A stretch of DNA of 64,000 bases. Origin: Larix kaempferi. Taxonomy: Eukaryota; Streptophyta; Pinopsida; Pinales; Pinaceae. Position numbers and translations under genes: made by a program. Location of the stretch: contig BSBM01000261.1 of the NCBI GenBank assembly GCA_027924585.1, positions 442,001-506,000 of the forward strand. Direction: 5' to 3'. Numbering within the stretch: position 1 is the stretch's first letter; each line of letters starts with the position of its first letter. Below the pieces are notes generated by a model, which saw nothing but the letters and a program-made list of their open reading frames with translations, was not told where the DNA came from and searched no databases. Below are positions 11,208-23,525 of the stretch, one piece after another.

Positions 11208-14091
11208 TCATGCCTTATACCGCTTCAGTCGGGCGCCATTGACAAGTTTCTTGAATACACTTCCTTATAGTCTCTTTAGTCGGACTGAGCCATTAGTATT
11301 GATATCTTCGATGATATACAGACCCATCCATTCCGTGTGCATTTTTTCGGTTTACCTTTTACACGACTATTGTATAGCAATTCCAAATCACCAAATGATA
11401 GATTCTTGTGCTTGATATTTCTATCGTGCCAGTATTTCTGCTACTAATTTTGGATTTCTTGGTGATGTATAGAAATATGTCGTCTTTCATCGAGCTTCGA
11501 CAGTTGGAACATTCATTCTTTTCTAACATTTTCGACATCAATGTGTAATACTTTAGGAATTCTGGGAGCTTGTTATCGAAAGTGCAAGGGGACAACTACT
11601 TCTTGACCATATACCAACTTGAATGGGGTCTGACCTGTCGTTCTTTTGTATGTTGTTCTATATGCCCATAGCACGACTGGTATCTCGTTGTCCCAATCAT
11701 CCTTGTCGATATTGCACAGTTTTGTTAAAACTTTAGTAAGTGTTTTATTAAAGGCTTCTACGACGCCATTTTACTACGGGTGATATGAAGTACTTATCCT
11801 GTGCTCGATTAAAAATTATTTTGTAAGAGTAGCAATTTTTTTACAAACAAAGTGAGTTCCTTGGTCACTAATCAACATAAGTGGACATATGAAACTTGTG
11901 ATAATATTCTCATATATAAATTTTGCAGCTACCTCGCTCGAATAGGTTTCGACAGGTTTTTTCTTTGCCCATTTAGTGACATACTCGACTGCCGTGATCA
12001 TGTATCTTGATCCTGTTCATATGCCAAGTATTGGGAATGGTCCAATAAAGTCTATTTCCCACATTTCTAATGTCCAGATTGGATTTACTGGCACAAGGGT
12101 CATTTATGTACTTGGTAGAGGTCGGCCTAGTCGCTGACATCTATCACATTTACTTACAAAATATCGACAGTCTTTTTGCATTGTCGGCCACCAAAGTCCA
12201 AACTGTAGAATATTTCTTGCTGTGATGTCAACTTGATAATGTCCTCCTTCCGGTCCATAATGTGCCTTTGTAAGAATAATTTTTTGTTCATGGTCGATCG
12301 AACATCATCGTAATATGTTTTCAAGGCCGATATTATAAAGGAATCTGTTGATTAGAGTGTAGGGTGCAACCTTCATTGCTAGAATCTTCTTTTTCTTTTC
12401 CGACATTCCTTTTGGTGCTTGTCCATCCTCTAGGAATTGTGCAATCTATGGTAGCTCCGAGGGGACAACTTCAATTCTAAACAAGTGCACGTTAGGTAGT
12501 TCATCTTCAATACCTGTCGGCTCTTCTCTCGTGTCGATTCACGACAAGTAGTCGGGTCTGGCATTTTCTTTTCCTGGCCGAACTATCACTTCAAACTCGA
12601 ATTCTAGAAATAGTAGCAACCAGCGACAAAGTATTCCATGATTTAATGGATTATTGACTAAGTATTTTATTGCTTGATAATCTGTATAGAACACAAACGG
12701 GTTAGCCAATAAATAGTGTCAGTATTTCTGCAATGCAAATACCATACGCAACACTTCTCTTTCTGTCATTGAATAATTTATTTATGCTTTGTTCAACTTT
12801 CTGTTGTTGAAGGAATTAGAGTAATCCATTCGATCATCACCTGGTTAAGTTAAAATTGCACCAACTACTATGCCCGACGTGTCGATATGCACATGGAACT
12901 TGATCGACCAGTTCAGGAATCGAAGTATAGGTGCTTCGACAAGTTTTATTTTCAAGATGTTGAACGATGTATTACACTCGTTGGTCCACTTGTATTCTTG
13001 ATTTTATTTTAGTAATTCCTCCAAGGGATACGTCATGTCAAAGTAATGTCAGATAAAATTTCGATAGTATCCCATGTGGCCCAACATGATTCGCACTTGT
13101 TTAGAGTTGAATGGTGGCTTTAGGTCGAGAATGATCTTGATTTTGGCAGAGTCGACTTTTATGCCTTCCTTGCATACGACATGGCCCAAAAATATTCCGA
13201 TAGGAGTTGTGAAAATGCATTTCCTGATGTTCATCGAGAGTTGAATTTGCCGACATCTTTCTAGCATCAGCCAGAGCCATTTGCAATGATCCCTGAGCAT
13301 GGAGTATATCGTCTAGTCATCAAAGTATACAGCCATAGTTTTATAGATATATTCTTGGAATGCTTTAACAACAATTCAGGAGAACACAACCGGTGCATTC
13401 TTTAGACCAAACAACATTACTTTATAAGCAAATGATTTGAATTCATAGACAAATGTGGTCTTCTTCTGATCTTCTTTGGTGATGGGTACTTGGTTGTACC
13501 TGAAAAATCTATCTATGAATGAATAGCACTCATGACTTGCCACTTCATTAATGATTTCATTAGCGAAAGAAGTAGGAAAAGGGTCAGTGAGTGTTACTTT
13601 ATTAAGTTCTTGAAGTCGACACATATTTGCAGTCACGTCAGATCATGCTTCTTCGGTTGTATTACCATCGGACTTTCCGATTCTGATTGATTTATCGGAT
13701 AGATGATTCCTGCGGCAAGCATGTTGTCGATCTCCTTTTTGATAATTTCCTTGTATTTGTGTGCAATTTTGTATGGTCTTTTCTTTACTAGCTTGGAATC
13801 TGGCTTGATATCAATCTTGATCTCTCCCATCTCCTAGACGAGGCCTTTGATATCTTTATAATCCCATGCGAATACATCTTGAAATTCTTTGAGGAGGTTT
13901 TTAATTTCTGTTGTTTGCTCCTGATTCCAATAATCACCAACTTTCACCATTTTTGGTCTGTCATCATTGGATATGTCAATTTCTTTTATTTTGACTTTCG
14001 CATCCATCCATTCTGGTGCTCGACTGTCATTTATCAATCGTTCACATTCTTTGATTTGCGTGAATTCCAGTGGAAAGTACTTAGTAGTTAA
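11208..14091 (-). pseudogene. G1 gypsy RT, RNase H and integrase
   Basis: The minus strand carries, in order, the RT entry region (DVFAWDYKDIKGLV near 13850; PYKIAHKYKEIIKKEIDNML; SPMVIQPKKHD), RT palm (13636-13376, ending in the LKNAPVVFS block), the FLGHVVC and LGHMGYYRNFI stretch (13300-13049), RNase H (about 13020-12540), the integrase zinc region (about 12200), integrase core (12001-11600, ISDQGTHF) and integrase C-terminal part (TEWMGLYIIEDINTNGSVRL, to the stop at 11208). Frame changes and stops are numerous. The arrangement matches G2 and G3 but the sequence is much diverged. There is a single RNase H and no second archaeal-type RNase H, so this does not look like a Tat-lineage element. 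Confidence 0.85.
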
Positions 14092-15560
14092 TATTTAGGT
14101 TCTTCTTTCTCCGCGTCCTCCACTTTGAAAGTTGTTCTGACTGGCTTTGACATTGCTGGATGGTCTTGTTTCCATTGGAAGCTCTTTCCAACTATTTTCT
14201 TTGTTTCTAGTCGTAATCGTGTTGAATGCTGGACTTCTGTTGAATGAATATTATTGCAGGTAGTGGTTTGTCGAATAAGTGGTTGCTTATCTGCTAGTAC
14301 TGCATTGTTTGTCGGTTGCAGAAAATTTTTGACTTGGTTGCTCGCTTCAATTGACTGCTCTTCCTTTGGATAAAATTGGAAATATTTGATGAAATTTTCC
14401 TTCAGCTCTTCCCAAATGAATGTTTCTCCCCTTGCCTCTTCAATTTTGTACCATTTGTTAGGCAAGTCGTTGAGCTTTTTCAGAAAGAGATGTGGTCATT
14501 CTCTTTCATCTTTATATCCTAGTCTTCTCCACTCCCTTTCACAATTGTTGAAATGAATTTCAGGGTCTTTCCCTTGTGTGAATATCGAGATTACTGCTTG
14601 AGCTATCAATTTCTTACCTCCAAACGTTTCAACAAAATATGTCGATGCAATGGTCCATGTTTGGAGTCTTGATTGATGCGTGTCCCACCATTTCACAGCT
14701 TGTCCTGTAAATGTCTTGACCAGACTCTATAATCGCCCTTGTTCTCTGATATTCTTTGAAACTTCTTCGACATGTACAGACGGAGATTATCATTCTTTGT
14801 ATCACATCGGAGGATTATTTAATGAGTCATTCTTTGCTGGTGCTAAAGTTGGATATTCACGGATTTTTCTCTCAAATATATTTGGAATGGCAGAGATAGA
14901 GAATCATTTCTTAATTTTCTTTTTAAGAATGGCTTCAATTGTCTAGCATTCTTTTGCTTGTAGTTCATAATTTTCTATTTTTCAGTTGTACAGTTCGGTG
15001 TCAGAGTTGTATTTAACCGATGTAGGATCTCCAAGATAGAGTTCTCCTTATGCATTGGGTTCAATATAATATTCATTATTTTTTATTTGATACAACTGTC
15101 TTATATCATTATCATCCTCCATTGGTTCTGACCATGGTTCACCTTGAGATGGGAAGATAGGTACTATTACATTTTGACCATTTCCTTTTAGTTTAATTCG
15201 ACCTTTATCGAGTGATATCGATGCTTTCGTTTTTTTCCCCATGGTTGACCAAACATGGTTGGGAATGAACTGGCTCCATCTTTTGGATTTATAATTTTGA
15301 AGTCGACTTTTTTCACTATGCCTTTTATGGAAGTTTCGACATCTCTCCACGTGCCAATTGGTTCAATCAGACCTTGGTCAGTGAGTTTCAAATAAATGCC
15401 TGATTCTTGAAGCTGAGGTCGACCTAATTGTTCCCAAGTATCACGAGTCATGATATTAACTTGCAAACCAAAATCGAGGAGAACCTATCGGAAACAGTAT
15501 CCATTTATTTTGAGGTCGACGAGAGGGTCGACATCATTCTTGTCTTTTTGGTTCAGTCGG
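14092..15560 (-). pseudogene. G1 protease followed by extra capsid-like modules
   Basis: Protease remains are at about 15470-15240 (QVNIMTRDTWEQLGRPQLQE, matching NVLTMQTWEQMGSPQLTR in G2). A linker follows, then at 14700-14600 a capsid-like helix AVKWWDTHQSRLQTW. Next come GKDPEIHFNNCEREWRRLG and, at 14470-14400, LNDLPNKWYKIEEARGETF. G2 and G3 have the same two modules at the same place between protease and RT (WCGAHKENIDTW / WWATHKKFIKGW, then HTLDEIPRSWY-like). The pieces are in two or three frames, so this copy is dead. Confidence 0.65.
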
Positions 15561-15899
15561 CATATACTTTTAGCTTGTCTTAGCTCGACATATTTATTTT
15601 TAATATTGTGCAACAAGTCAATTAACTTCCCGACAGCTTCTTCTTTAGTTATTAGATTGACCAATTCATTAATACCTTCCGGTCGAACTTCCTCATTATC
15701 TTATTGTGCTGCTAGTTCATGGAATATATCAGATGCATTTTTAAACAGATATTTTTGCTTATTTGAATTCAAATAATCTTCTTTATTTATTAATTTTCTT
15801 ATTTGTGGATTATCATAACCAGTTCAAGTGCCTTGCCTTGTTACAATTTGCAAATTCTTTATTCTAATCATATCAGATTTGGGAACACAAGATAAGACA

Positions 15900-17393
15900 T
15901 TAACATTATTTTTATTAGTAATTTTTTCAAGCATAGTAGGGAAATCCTCCAAGAAGTGATCCCCTACTCCACATTTTGTACAAAATTTAAGATCTGTTCG
16001 ATCTTTATAAGGACAATATGCATGGAGATGTCCTACACTAAGACAAATGTAACATTTCCTAGGTCGTCGAGGTCAGAAATATCAACTTCCATTGCCGTGA
16101 CCTCGGCCTAGGAATCCTCTGTGTCAGTTGTAATTGTCATTGCGCCGATCATATCTTCGGCCGTCATATCTTGGATATCTATCATTCCGGTCGTATCTAT
16201 CATTTATGTCGTTCTGTTCATATCGATCGCTCCTTTCATTCCTATCATTTCTTTGGTTAACATAATTGGTCTGGTATACTACATGGTAATTTTGCTTGTT
16301 CTTTAGATTCAAATGACATTCTATTACAGAATGAGTACTAACTTCGCATATCTTGCACCACTTAGCTTGATTATTCTTCATGTTATAAGGGCAATCTTTT
16401 GTAGCATGCAAGTCATAATATTGACAAATATCATAGAAGCATCTTGTTTGTACAAGTCGAACATCTTGTTGTCGGTCCTCCTGATGATAGTGGTCTTTTC
16501 TGTGTCCTGCAGTAGAACATTTGGTACACCAAACTTCCTCTCCTCTCATATTGATATCCTAGATGGATTGATGCATGTTTTCCAGTCATTCCTCAATATG
16601 TCTGTCGACAGGTGTAAAGGGTAGTCGTCATCCATTTCTATTTGTAGAGCCTTTGTCATGGCATCTTCATATGTGGTGACATTCTTCCAATAGACGTGCA
16701 CTTTGATCTTTCCTAAGATTCCAGCTACAAACCATTGGATCAATATCTTTTTCCTCAATATCATAATCAATCTGGATCAGGAAGTATTTAAATCTCTTAT
16801 CATACTCCCTTACGGTTTCTGTCAGTTTCTGTACTGTGGTCTTTAACTTTTCAGCAGCCAGGTACTTCGCATCCGGAGTTTTGAATAAAGATAAGAAAAG
16901 CTTTTTTATTTGTGCCTTGTCGCGTTTGGTGTTTTGTCAATATATCCCATATACCAGGTGAGTGCTCTTTTTCGAAAAGAGCCAGCAAACAACGCCATCT
17001 GTCGGTCTTCATCGTTCAGTGCATTGGCTCCCCATATTGATTTGCATACAAACCAATGTATCTGAGGATATTCATCACCCTCGTAAAATGGAAGGTGTGT
17101 TGTTGTATGCACCATGTATGCTATTACTTTGACCTCTAAACTAACTGGTGGATTCGATGGATTATTTTTGGTGACAGATTACTTGCTTGGGTAACCTCGA
17201 CATGTACGATTTCCAAATGTGTATTGAGAGTGGGTTCTTCACCTTCAATTCCAATGTCTGGAACTTCAATCAGTTCTTTGGCTCTCAGAAGTCTGCTTTC
17301 TTCGACTACTTCTGTCGAAATCCAAGTAAAATTCTGCTCAATTTGGATTTCACTTCTCCTCAGATTTTTTGAAGAACTCAATGACTCACTCAA
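15900..17393 (-). pseudogene. G1 gag: capsid and zinc-knuckle array
   Basis: Capsid remains are at 17115-16906 (FAGSFRKRALTWYMGYI, the usual gag helix). A zinc-knuckle array follows: CTKCSTAGHRKDH (about 16525), CQYYDLHATKDC, CKICEVSTHSVIEC, then an Asn/Asp/Arg/Tyr repeat region (16310-16124). Two further knuckles are CYICLSVGHLHAYC and CTKCGVGDHFLEDF (about 16060-15950). This gives about five knuckles split into three plus two. G2 and G3 have the same layout with a Gly/Arg-rich spacer. The true start is not clear. Confidence 0.7.
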
Positions 17394-18584
17394 TGCTAGT
17401 AGTGGTAGGGATGGCGCTTCCGCATGATCTGAGTAGAGTAGATGGAAACTTTTATTTGAAAACTAGGACTGAAAAGTGACCCAATTTCCTTCTTCTGGTC
17501 GATGAATCCACAGTCTATCGACTTCATGACCTTCATTGCTTCACCAACTCCAAATGCCCGAATGACCAGCATGAAGTCCTAAATCTTCTTCGATGATATC
17601 CTACACTAAAAAACTTAGATTTAGATGTAGTGGAGAATGTGGCCTTATTACCTCGGTTATGTTTACTTGGAGAGCACTACCACGCTCTATCTACAAGTCT
17701 TCATCCATCGGTGACAGATCTTCATCAACGCCCCTTTCTTCTCTATCTCGACTCGACTCTAGCAGATTTCCTTCCTCATCTATCGCGATGCCCGATCTTC
17801 ATCTTTTCTGGAGCACGCTCGCCTGCTCCCTTAACTCCTCTTGCCTTTTTCTCCTCTTCTCTCGCTCAATCTTTTGTATATCCAGAGTGCTTTTGTGACT
17901 CAATGCTCTATCTTTTTCGAATTTGTCGGATCTTTCACTACTGGTCATGTTGCCTTTTCATCTATCAACCTTTTTCATGCATCTACTCCATCAGAACATG
18001 CTTGGATACCCCCCCAATTCTGGCCTGAAGTTATCTAGGCAACTGGGGAAGTACGGAACTTCATTTGTTCAAGAAATACTCCCACTCTCTCTCTTGTACG
18101 AATTTCTCCCACTTTCTTTCTTTTTCTTCCCAATTTGAGTTTGTAATTGGCAGAGACAACAATGGTCGAGTCTCGACAATATGCGCTACACCTTTGTCGA
18201 TCAAGAACTTGAACAGAAGTGTAAAAAAAGATACAAGAAACTGGTTGGTTAGGTCGTTCTAGAACCTTTTTTGCACGTCGTTAATGGACACTCATTATTC
18301 AATCGCGCATTCTTCACATAACTCGTCGTCAATCTTCTCGCATTATTCAGATAGATTTGTACGGCCTCCATTGATCAAATTTTTTTATTAACTTGTGATC
18401 CTTCTCATATGTTTGTCTTTTCATCCAGGGGATTCTTCAACGTGAGCGGCATGGATTCCATGAACTTTTCATGTGTCTTAGAAAAAGAATTTTTCTCTTT
18501 CTTGAGCAATCATTAGCTTGTTTCTTCTGGAATAATTTTGCAGGTAATTAGCAATATTTCTCCCCCACTAATCCTTAATCTCTT
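17394..18584 (-). other. G1 leader and decayed gag N-terminal region
   Basis: About 1.2 kb lie between the recognisable capsid and the primer site. In G2 and G3 a conserved N-terminal domain precedes capsid, but I could not match it here with confidence. Short plus-strand ORFs in this stretch have no support. Confidence 0.4.
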
Positions 18585-18596
18585 GCTCTGATATCA
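18585..18596 (-). promoter_or_regulatory. G1 primer-binding site
   Basis: On the minus strand TGATATCAGAGC follows the LTR after one spacer base. It differs by one base from the initiator-Met tRNA complement. G2 and G3 use a different site (TGGTTC...). Confidence 0.7.
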
Positions 18597-18597
18597 T

Positions 18598-18986
18598 TGA
18601 TCATGCTTGCTATCATCTTATGTATGCATCACCAGCAACAAAACCAATTTTGTAGTCGAGGGGGTTGCATTGTTACCAGTGATACATATTATAATATAAG
18701 CAAGAAAACACACAGATATAGATACAATAGACAAGAGATGGAGAAGAAGCACAAGCCTTTATATTACTTAGAAAGATATGCAGAATAGTTACATGTATGA
18801 ACAGGTCAACTCAACTCTATGAGTCGGCTCACCAACCTATATATATTTTTTGACAGATAGTTACATAACTGATTGTTGGTTCAACTAACCGACCCAACAT
18901 GTACTGGTCGACTCAGAATGTCGACATGTTTTACAAGTAGTCGAGAGGAGGACCTAGTCGACAGGACGACTTAGGCTCCTCCAACA
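18598..18986 (-). repeat. G1 5' LTR (389 bp)
   Basis: The LTR starts TGATCATG at the primer-site side and ends CTCCTCCAACA, giving TG/CA termini. On the coding strand it begins TGTTGGAG, as does the G2 LTR. A TATATATA-like box is near 18838-18845. The edges were set from the primer site and from the TGTTGGAG similarity, because the partner LTR is absent. Confidence 0.65.
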
Positions 18987-19557
18987 CTCCATTACAATCT
19001 TTCAATAGTTTCTTTCTTATTTCCAAGATGACTTATTCTTCCATATTTGTCTCATGAAGGAGAATTATAACTAGCCTTTTTTCTCTTATTAAATCTTAGA
19101 TGGATTTGATTTTTGTTTCCCTACCCATTCCCCTTATCTTCTAGGATAAAATTTTCAATTTTTGATACTTGGTGTTTTGGAACCTCCTCCAAAGATATAT
19201 TCTATGGTTGATGAGATTCAAAAATATTTTTTCATTGTATACATACTCCCTTTTCTCCTTTTTCATCCTTTGGCCTAGCTTCTTCTTATGTTTATCATTA
19301 CCTTCATCCTCTTCTTTTTCACTTTATTTATCCTTTTATTGATTAGGAATCTACTTTCATATGGAATGGATATGTCAAGGATGTGAGGGAATTTTTGGGG
19401 TTGAGGAAGTTCAAGGTTCATTAAATGGATAAAAAGGTGCAAGATATGACTAGGGTGAATAGGTATCCATAAATTGTGTTGAAGGAGGACGATGGGTGGA
19501 ATTTGGGGTAGGGGTAGTTGAGCATTGACTTTGTTATGTATAGAGGAATAAATCTAA
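18987..19557. other. Unassigned stretch, possibly LINE remnant
   Basis: No element can be named with confidence. On the minus strand one frame is Pro/Thr/Ser-rich (TTPTPNSTHRPPSTQF near 19520), as is often seen after the zinc knuckle of plant L1 ORF1. It could therefore be the continuation of the relic at 25261-26059 across C2. I found no target-site duplication to prove that. Confidence 0.3.
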
Positions 19558-19729
19558 TGGTTGACTCATATTGATAAATAATTCCTTATTTATACATAAG
19601 TGTGGTGGCCTTTGTCCTTCTGGTTCCAAAGGTGACTTCATTTTCTAAAAGTATTTACAATTTACAAATTGCAATTGAAACATATGGATTAGGTTTCCAA
19701 CATTCCCCCCCTTAATCAAAAGGGGTGTT

Positions 19730-22700
19730 TGTGAGTCCAAGAATATTTTTTATCTTTACAAGATCCTCTCTTTTAAGAACTTTAGTGAAGATGTTTTCAA
19801 TTCGCTCATTTGTTGAACGGTGTCTCAAATGAATTGTCTCAGCCTCTACATGATAATCAGATGGTACTTTGTGTTGATGTGCTTTGTTCAATCATAGAAC
19901 CTGGGATTATTGTCCAACTTGATTGAAGGATTATATTTGTTAAGCAATAGAGGAGTACAATTCACATGTTTCTCCTGCAAACCTTCAAATATTTCCCTAA
20001 GCCACATAATATCCTTTGTTGCTTCTACCGCAACCACATATTTTTTCTATGTTATGGAACCTGTTGGAATATACTATTTGTGTGATCACCATGAGACAGT
20101 TGAAGATCCAAGAATCATGAGGCTAGATGAAGTAGACACTCCATTCTCTTACTTTCCATCAAAGTCTAAATCAAAATATCCAATCAGTTTGAAGCCATCT
20201 AATGTCCTTCACAAGGTTTTTGCATGAACTTGGAAAGGATCCCAAAAGAGAATTCAATATCTAGTCTGGTGGTGGTAAGGTAGAAAAGATTCCCCATAAG
20301 CTATATATACTTGGTTTCAACCTCAAATTCATTAACTTATGTTGATGTGAGTTCAAATTATGTTCAATTGGTGTAGATAGAGGATTACACTCTATCATGC
20401 CAAACTGGTTCAAATATCCTCCAATGTACTTCTTCTTGGAGATGAACATGTACTCTGGATTTTGAGTCACTTCAATTTTCAAGTAGTAGTGAATATTTAC
20501 CAAATTTGTGGTCTCAAATCCTTTCTTCATTTATTTCTTTATGGAGTCAATGTATATTTCATTATTCCCTATCATCAATAGATCATCTACATGCACCATG
20601 GAAACATATACAAAAAGTATTCCAATTTTCTTTACAAATAGTGTTGCATCATCAAGATTAAAGTGTTTGAAATTTAATTTCAGAAAATGCTCAATTAGCT
20701 TTTTATACCATGCATGAGGTGCTTGTTTCAGGCCATACAATGAATTGATGAGTTTGCATACCTTATATTATTTTCCCTTCACAACAAATACTTATGGATG
20801 GACATGAACACATTCTCTTTCAAGTTATATCCATTAAAGAAAATGGTCTTCACATCCAATTGATGAAATTTCCACCCATTATGTGCAACCAAAGACAATA
20901 GAGTTTGAATGGTATCCCTTTTTGTTGTGGTGGATAAATTCTCGTTATAGTCAACTGCTTCTTTATATTCAAAACATTTTTCCACAAGCATAACCTTATG
21001 TTTGTCAAGTGAGCCACCTGATTTGTACTTTCCCTTTTATACCCACTTGCAACCAATTGGTTTGGTTCCAAATGGAGGTTCCACCAACTTCCATGTCCCA
21101 TTCTTGATGAGAGCATCATATTCATTCTAAATGGATTCTTTCAATTCATCATGAATAGCATCTTATTCAATGGAATTTGGTTCAATATTAGTAGATAAAT
21201 TCAATTCACAATCATATGAAACATCCATATCTTCTACATCACCTGAGTTTGAACTATTTAAATCTCCTTTATCTTCTTATATTGTCAAACTCCTAGTTCA
21301 TGTCTTTCTAACTTGATCAGGATGAACAATTTCAAGTGTCTTTGTGACCCACTTTGGAACTTTCCATGAAGGTCCAAGTTGCTTAGTTAGAGATGCTTTA
21401 TTCTCATCAATATTCAGTCTTCCAATCTTATCAATCACATCATCCAATTGAACCTCATGTTATGGTGAAATGGAAGTAACTTTTTCATGAGGGGGAGATG
21501 GTGCTATAAAAGGACATTCCAGAGATTGAACCAAGAATGGATCCCCCCATAAAGATGTGGAATCTCATTGTCAAATTCATGAAATGTCCTTACATGGTTA
21601 AATTTATCTAGATGATCAAGCTGCCTCTCAATAGTCTTATCATTTTTATTCATTTCAATAAAAATGACATCTCTAGAAAGCATTTTTTTTTACCTCATCA
21701 TAAAGACAATATGCCTTGGTGGTGTTTGAGTACCCCAAAAATATGCACTTTCGACTCCTGGAACTGAGCTTGTTTCTTTGTTCCTTTGGAATTAAGGCAT
21801 AATAGATGGAACCAGGGAGCTTAAGACTCCAGCTACTAAAATAATGCGGACATTCCACATTTCATATGGAGTCTTATTTCCAAGAGCACGAGATGGGATT
21901 CTATTTAACAAATGGAATGCACATAGAACTAAATCACCCCAAAACATCAATTTCACATTCTTGAAAAATAGCATGGGGCGTACCATATTTGAAAGTGTCA
22001 TATTCATTCATTTTTATACACCATTATGTTGCTTGGATTATATGGAACAATTATTTGATGCATAATCCCATGTTCATTGTTGACCAAAATAGTTTTCAAA
22101 ATAATTAGAGGTGCATTCTTTTCAATTATCAATACGAAGAGTGGCAATGTGAGTTTATGCTTCATTTTCAATCCATACATGAGAATTTTTAAATGTTTCA
22201 TATGCCTCAAATTTATTCTTTAGTAAATAGACCCAACACATCCTATTGTAATCATCAATAAAATTCATGAGATATTTATTACCATTTGTAGAAGCAACAA
22301 GCATAGGTCCACACAAGTCAGAGTGTATCAACACTAGTTTTCTATATGATTTGGAATTTGACTCATGGAAAGATTGCTTAATATGTTTTCCAAGAATACA
22401 AGTATCACAATTCTCAACTTCTTTGGAATGATGGGAAAACTAGAAACACCATTCTTTTTTAACAAACAAAACTATCATAGTTGATGTGCCCATATCTTGC
22501 ATGCCACAAAAGACTAGAAGACAATGTATTTTCACCAAGGTGAGAGAGGTGTGCAAAATTATGTTCCCTTGCAAATGTTCCTTTCATCTTCAATAGTTTC
22601 TCATTTTCATATTTGCTCATGATGACTAGGTTATTAAGGATCTCCTTGTCTCAACTTGTCAATCAAATATGTGGATGGAATGGCCTTGTTGTTGAATTTG

Positions 22701-23525
22701 CACAAGAGACAACAATTTTCTATGCAATTCTAGAAGATGAAGAACATTATGAAATAGAAAGTTATGGAATATATTTAGTTTGAGCTAGATTGTTCCATTT
22801 CCCTTTTGTTTGAGGCTAGACTTATCTAAAAAATATAATGCACCATCTACATTGTCATTAAGCCATTTAAAGAAATAGTTTCTAAATGTCATGTGGCAGG
22901 ATGCACTAGTGCCAAGTATCCAAGTATCCCTCCAAGATGCAAATGAAGTGTAGAATAGAACTTCATTTATACTAACATTACAATGTGAAACAATAAAGTG
23001 AGTAGATTCAGGAGATTTACAAGTCTCATGAGTTTTCCCTTTGTCTTCTTTCTTTTAGTTATGATTTTCCTTAATTGTCTCCCACGGAACCCAATAATGG
23101 TATGCATCATTTCTATTCTTGTCATAGTGTCCAAAGTGAAGGTCGGGTCTCTTCTTGTGATTGTGTCTACCCCCCATTCCTATGAAATTATTTCTTCCGC
23201 GTACTCTCTTATTGATTTCTCCTTTAGAAGAATCATTTTATTGATTCTTCCCTTTCTGGGAAAGGTACAAGGTCTCTTGAGTGGGATAAAATATATTATT
23301 TCCAAAGGCTTTCTCTCTTTCTACAATCTTCTCCACCATAATGTCAAAAGTAAGGTATTTCAAGTTACCCCTAGCTTGAAGTGTTTCAATATAGTGTGAA
23401 TATGTGGAGTAGAAGAAATTGATGAATCCTATGAGAGAAAGGTTTGTCTTCACTCCATTAGCATCAATGTCATGGATGACTTCTCTAATACCATATGATG
23501 TAGTCATGGGATCATTTTCATTCAA
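19730..23525 (-). pseudogene. C2 copia gag-pol
   Basis: Fragments in several frames. Gag at 23525-23238 has the copia-typical YIETLQARGNLKYLTFD and VEREKAFGNN. Protease is near 22900 (WILGTSASCHMTF, where the catalytic Asp-Ser/Thr-Gly appears altered). The pre-integrase region is near 22530 (LWHARYGHINYDSF). Integrase remains are at 22210-21673. RT at 21125-20261 includes NGWKFHQLDVKT, MYGLKQAPHAWYKK and HVDDLLMIGN. RNase H remains are at 20230-19740, ending near LGLTNTPF just before the polypurine tract. Many stops and frameshifts make this an old copy. It is not closely related to C1 or C3. Confidence 0.85.

Larger units (their letters stand above)
1059..18986 (-). mobile_element. Ty3/gypsy element G1, decayed, interrupted by C1 and C0
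   Basis: G1 is a minus-strand gypsy element. Reading leftward it has a 5' LTR (18598-18986), a primer site (18585-18596), gag (about 17393-15900), protease plus extra capsid-like modules (about 15560-14092), RT-RNase H-integrase (14091-11208), and an extra 3' ORF starting at 10640. The copia array C1 (1931-10212) replaces the middle of that ORF, and its coiled-coil end resumes at 1930-1059. The 3' LTR is not in the window. Many stops and frame changes make it the oldest-looking of the three related elements G1, G2 and G3. No target duplication can be checked. Confidence 0.8.

Noticed and set aside
19160-19171. TACTT at 19166-19170 as partner of TACTT at 25261-25265 for C2 target duplication
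   Set aside because: The sequence after it (GGTGTTTTGG) does not match the start of the other terminal block, so it would be a chance 5-bp match.
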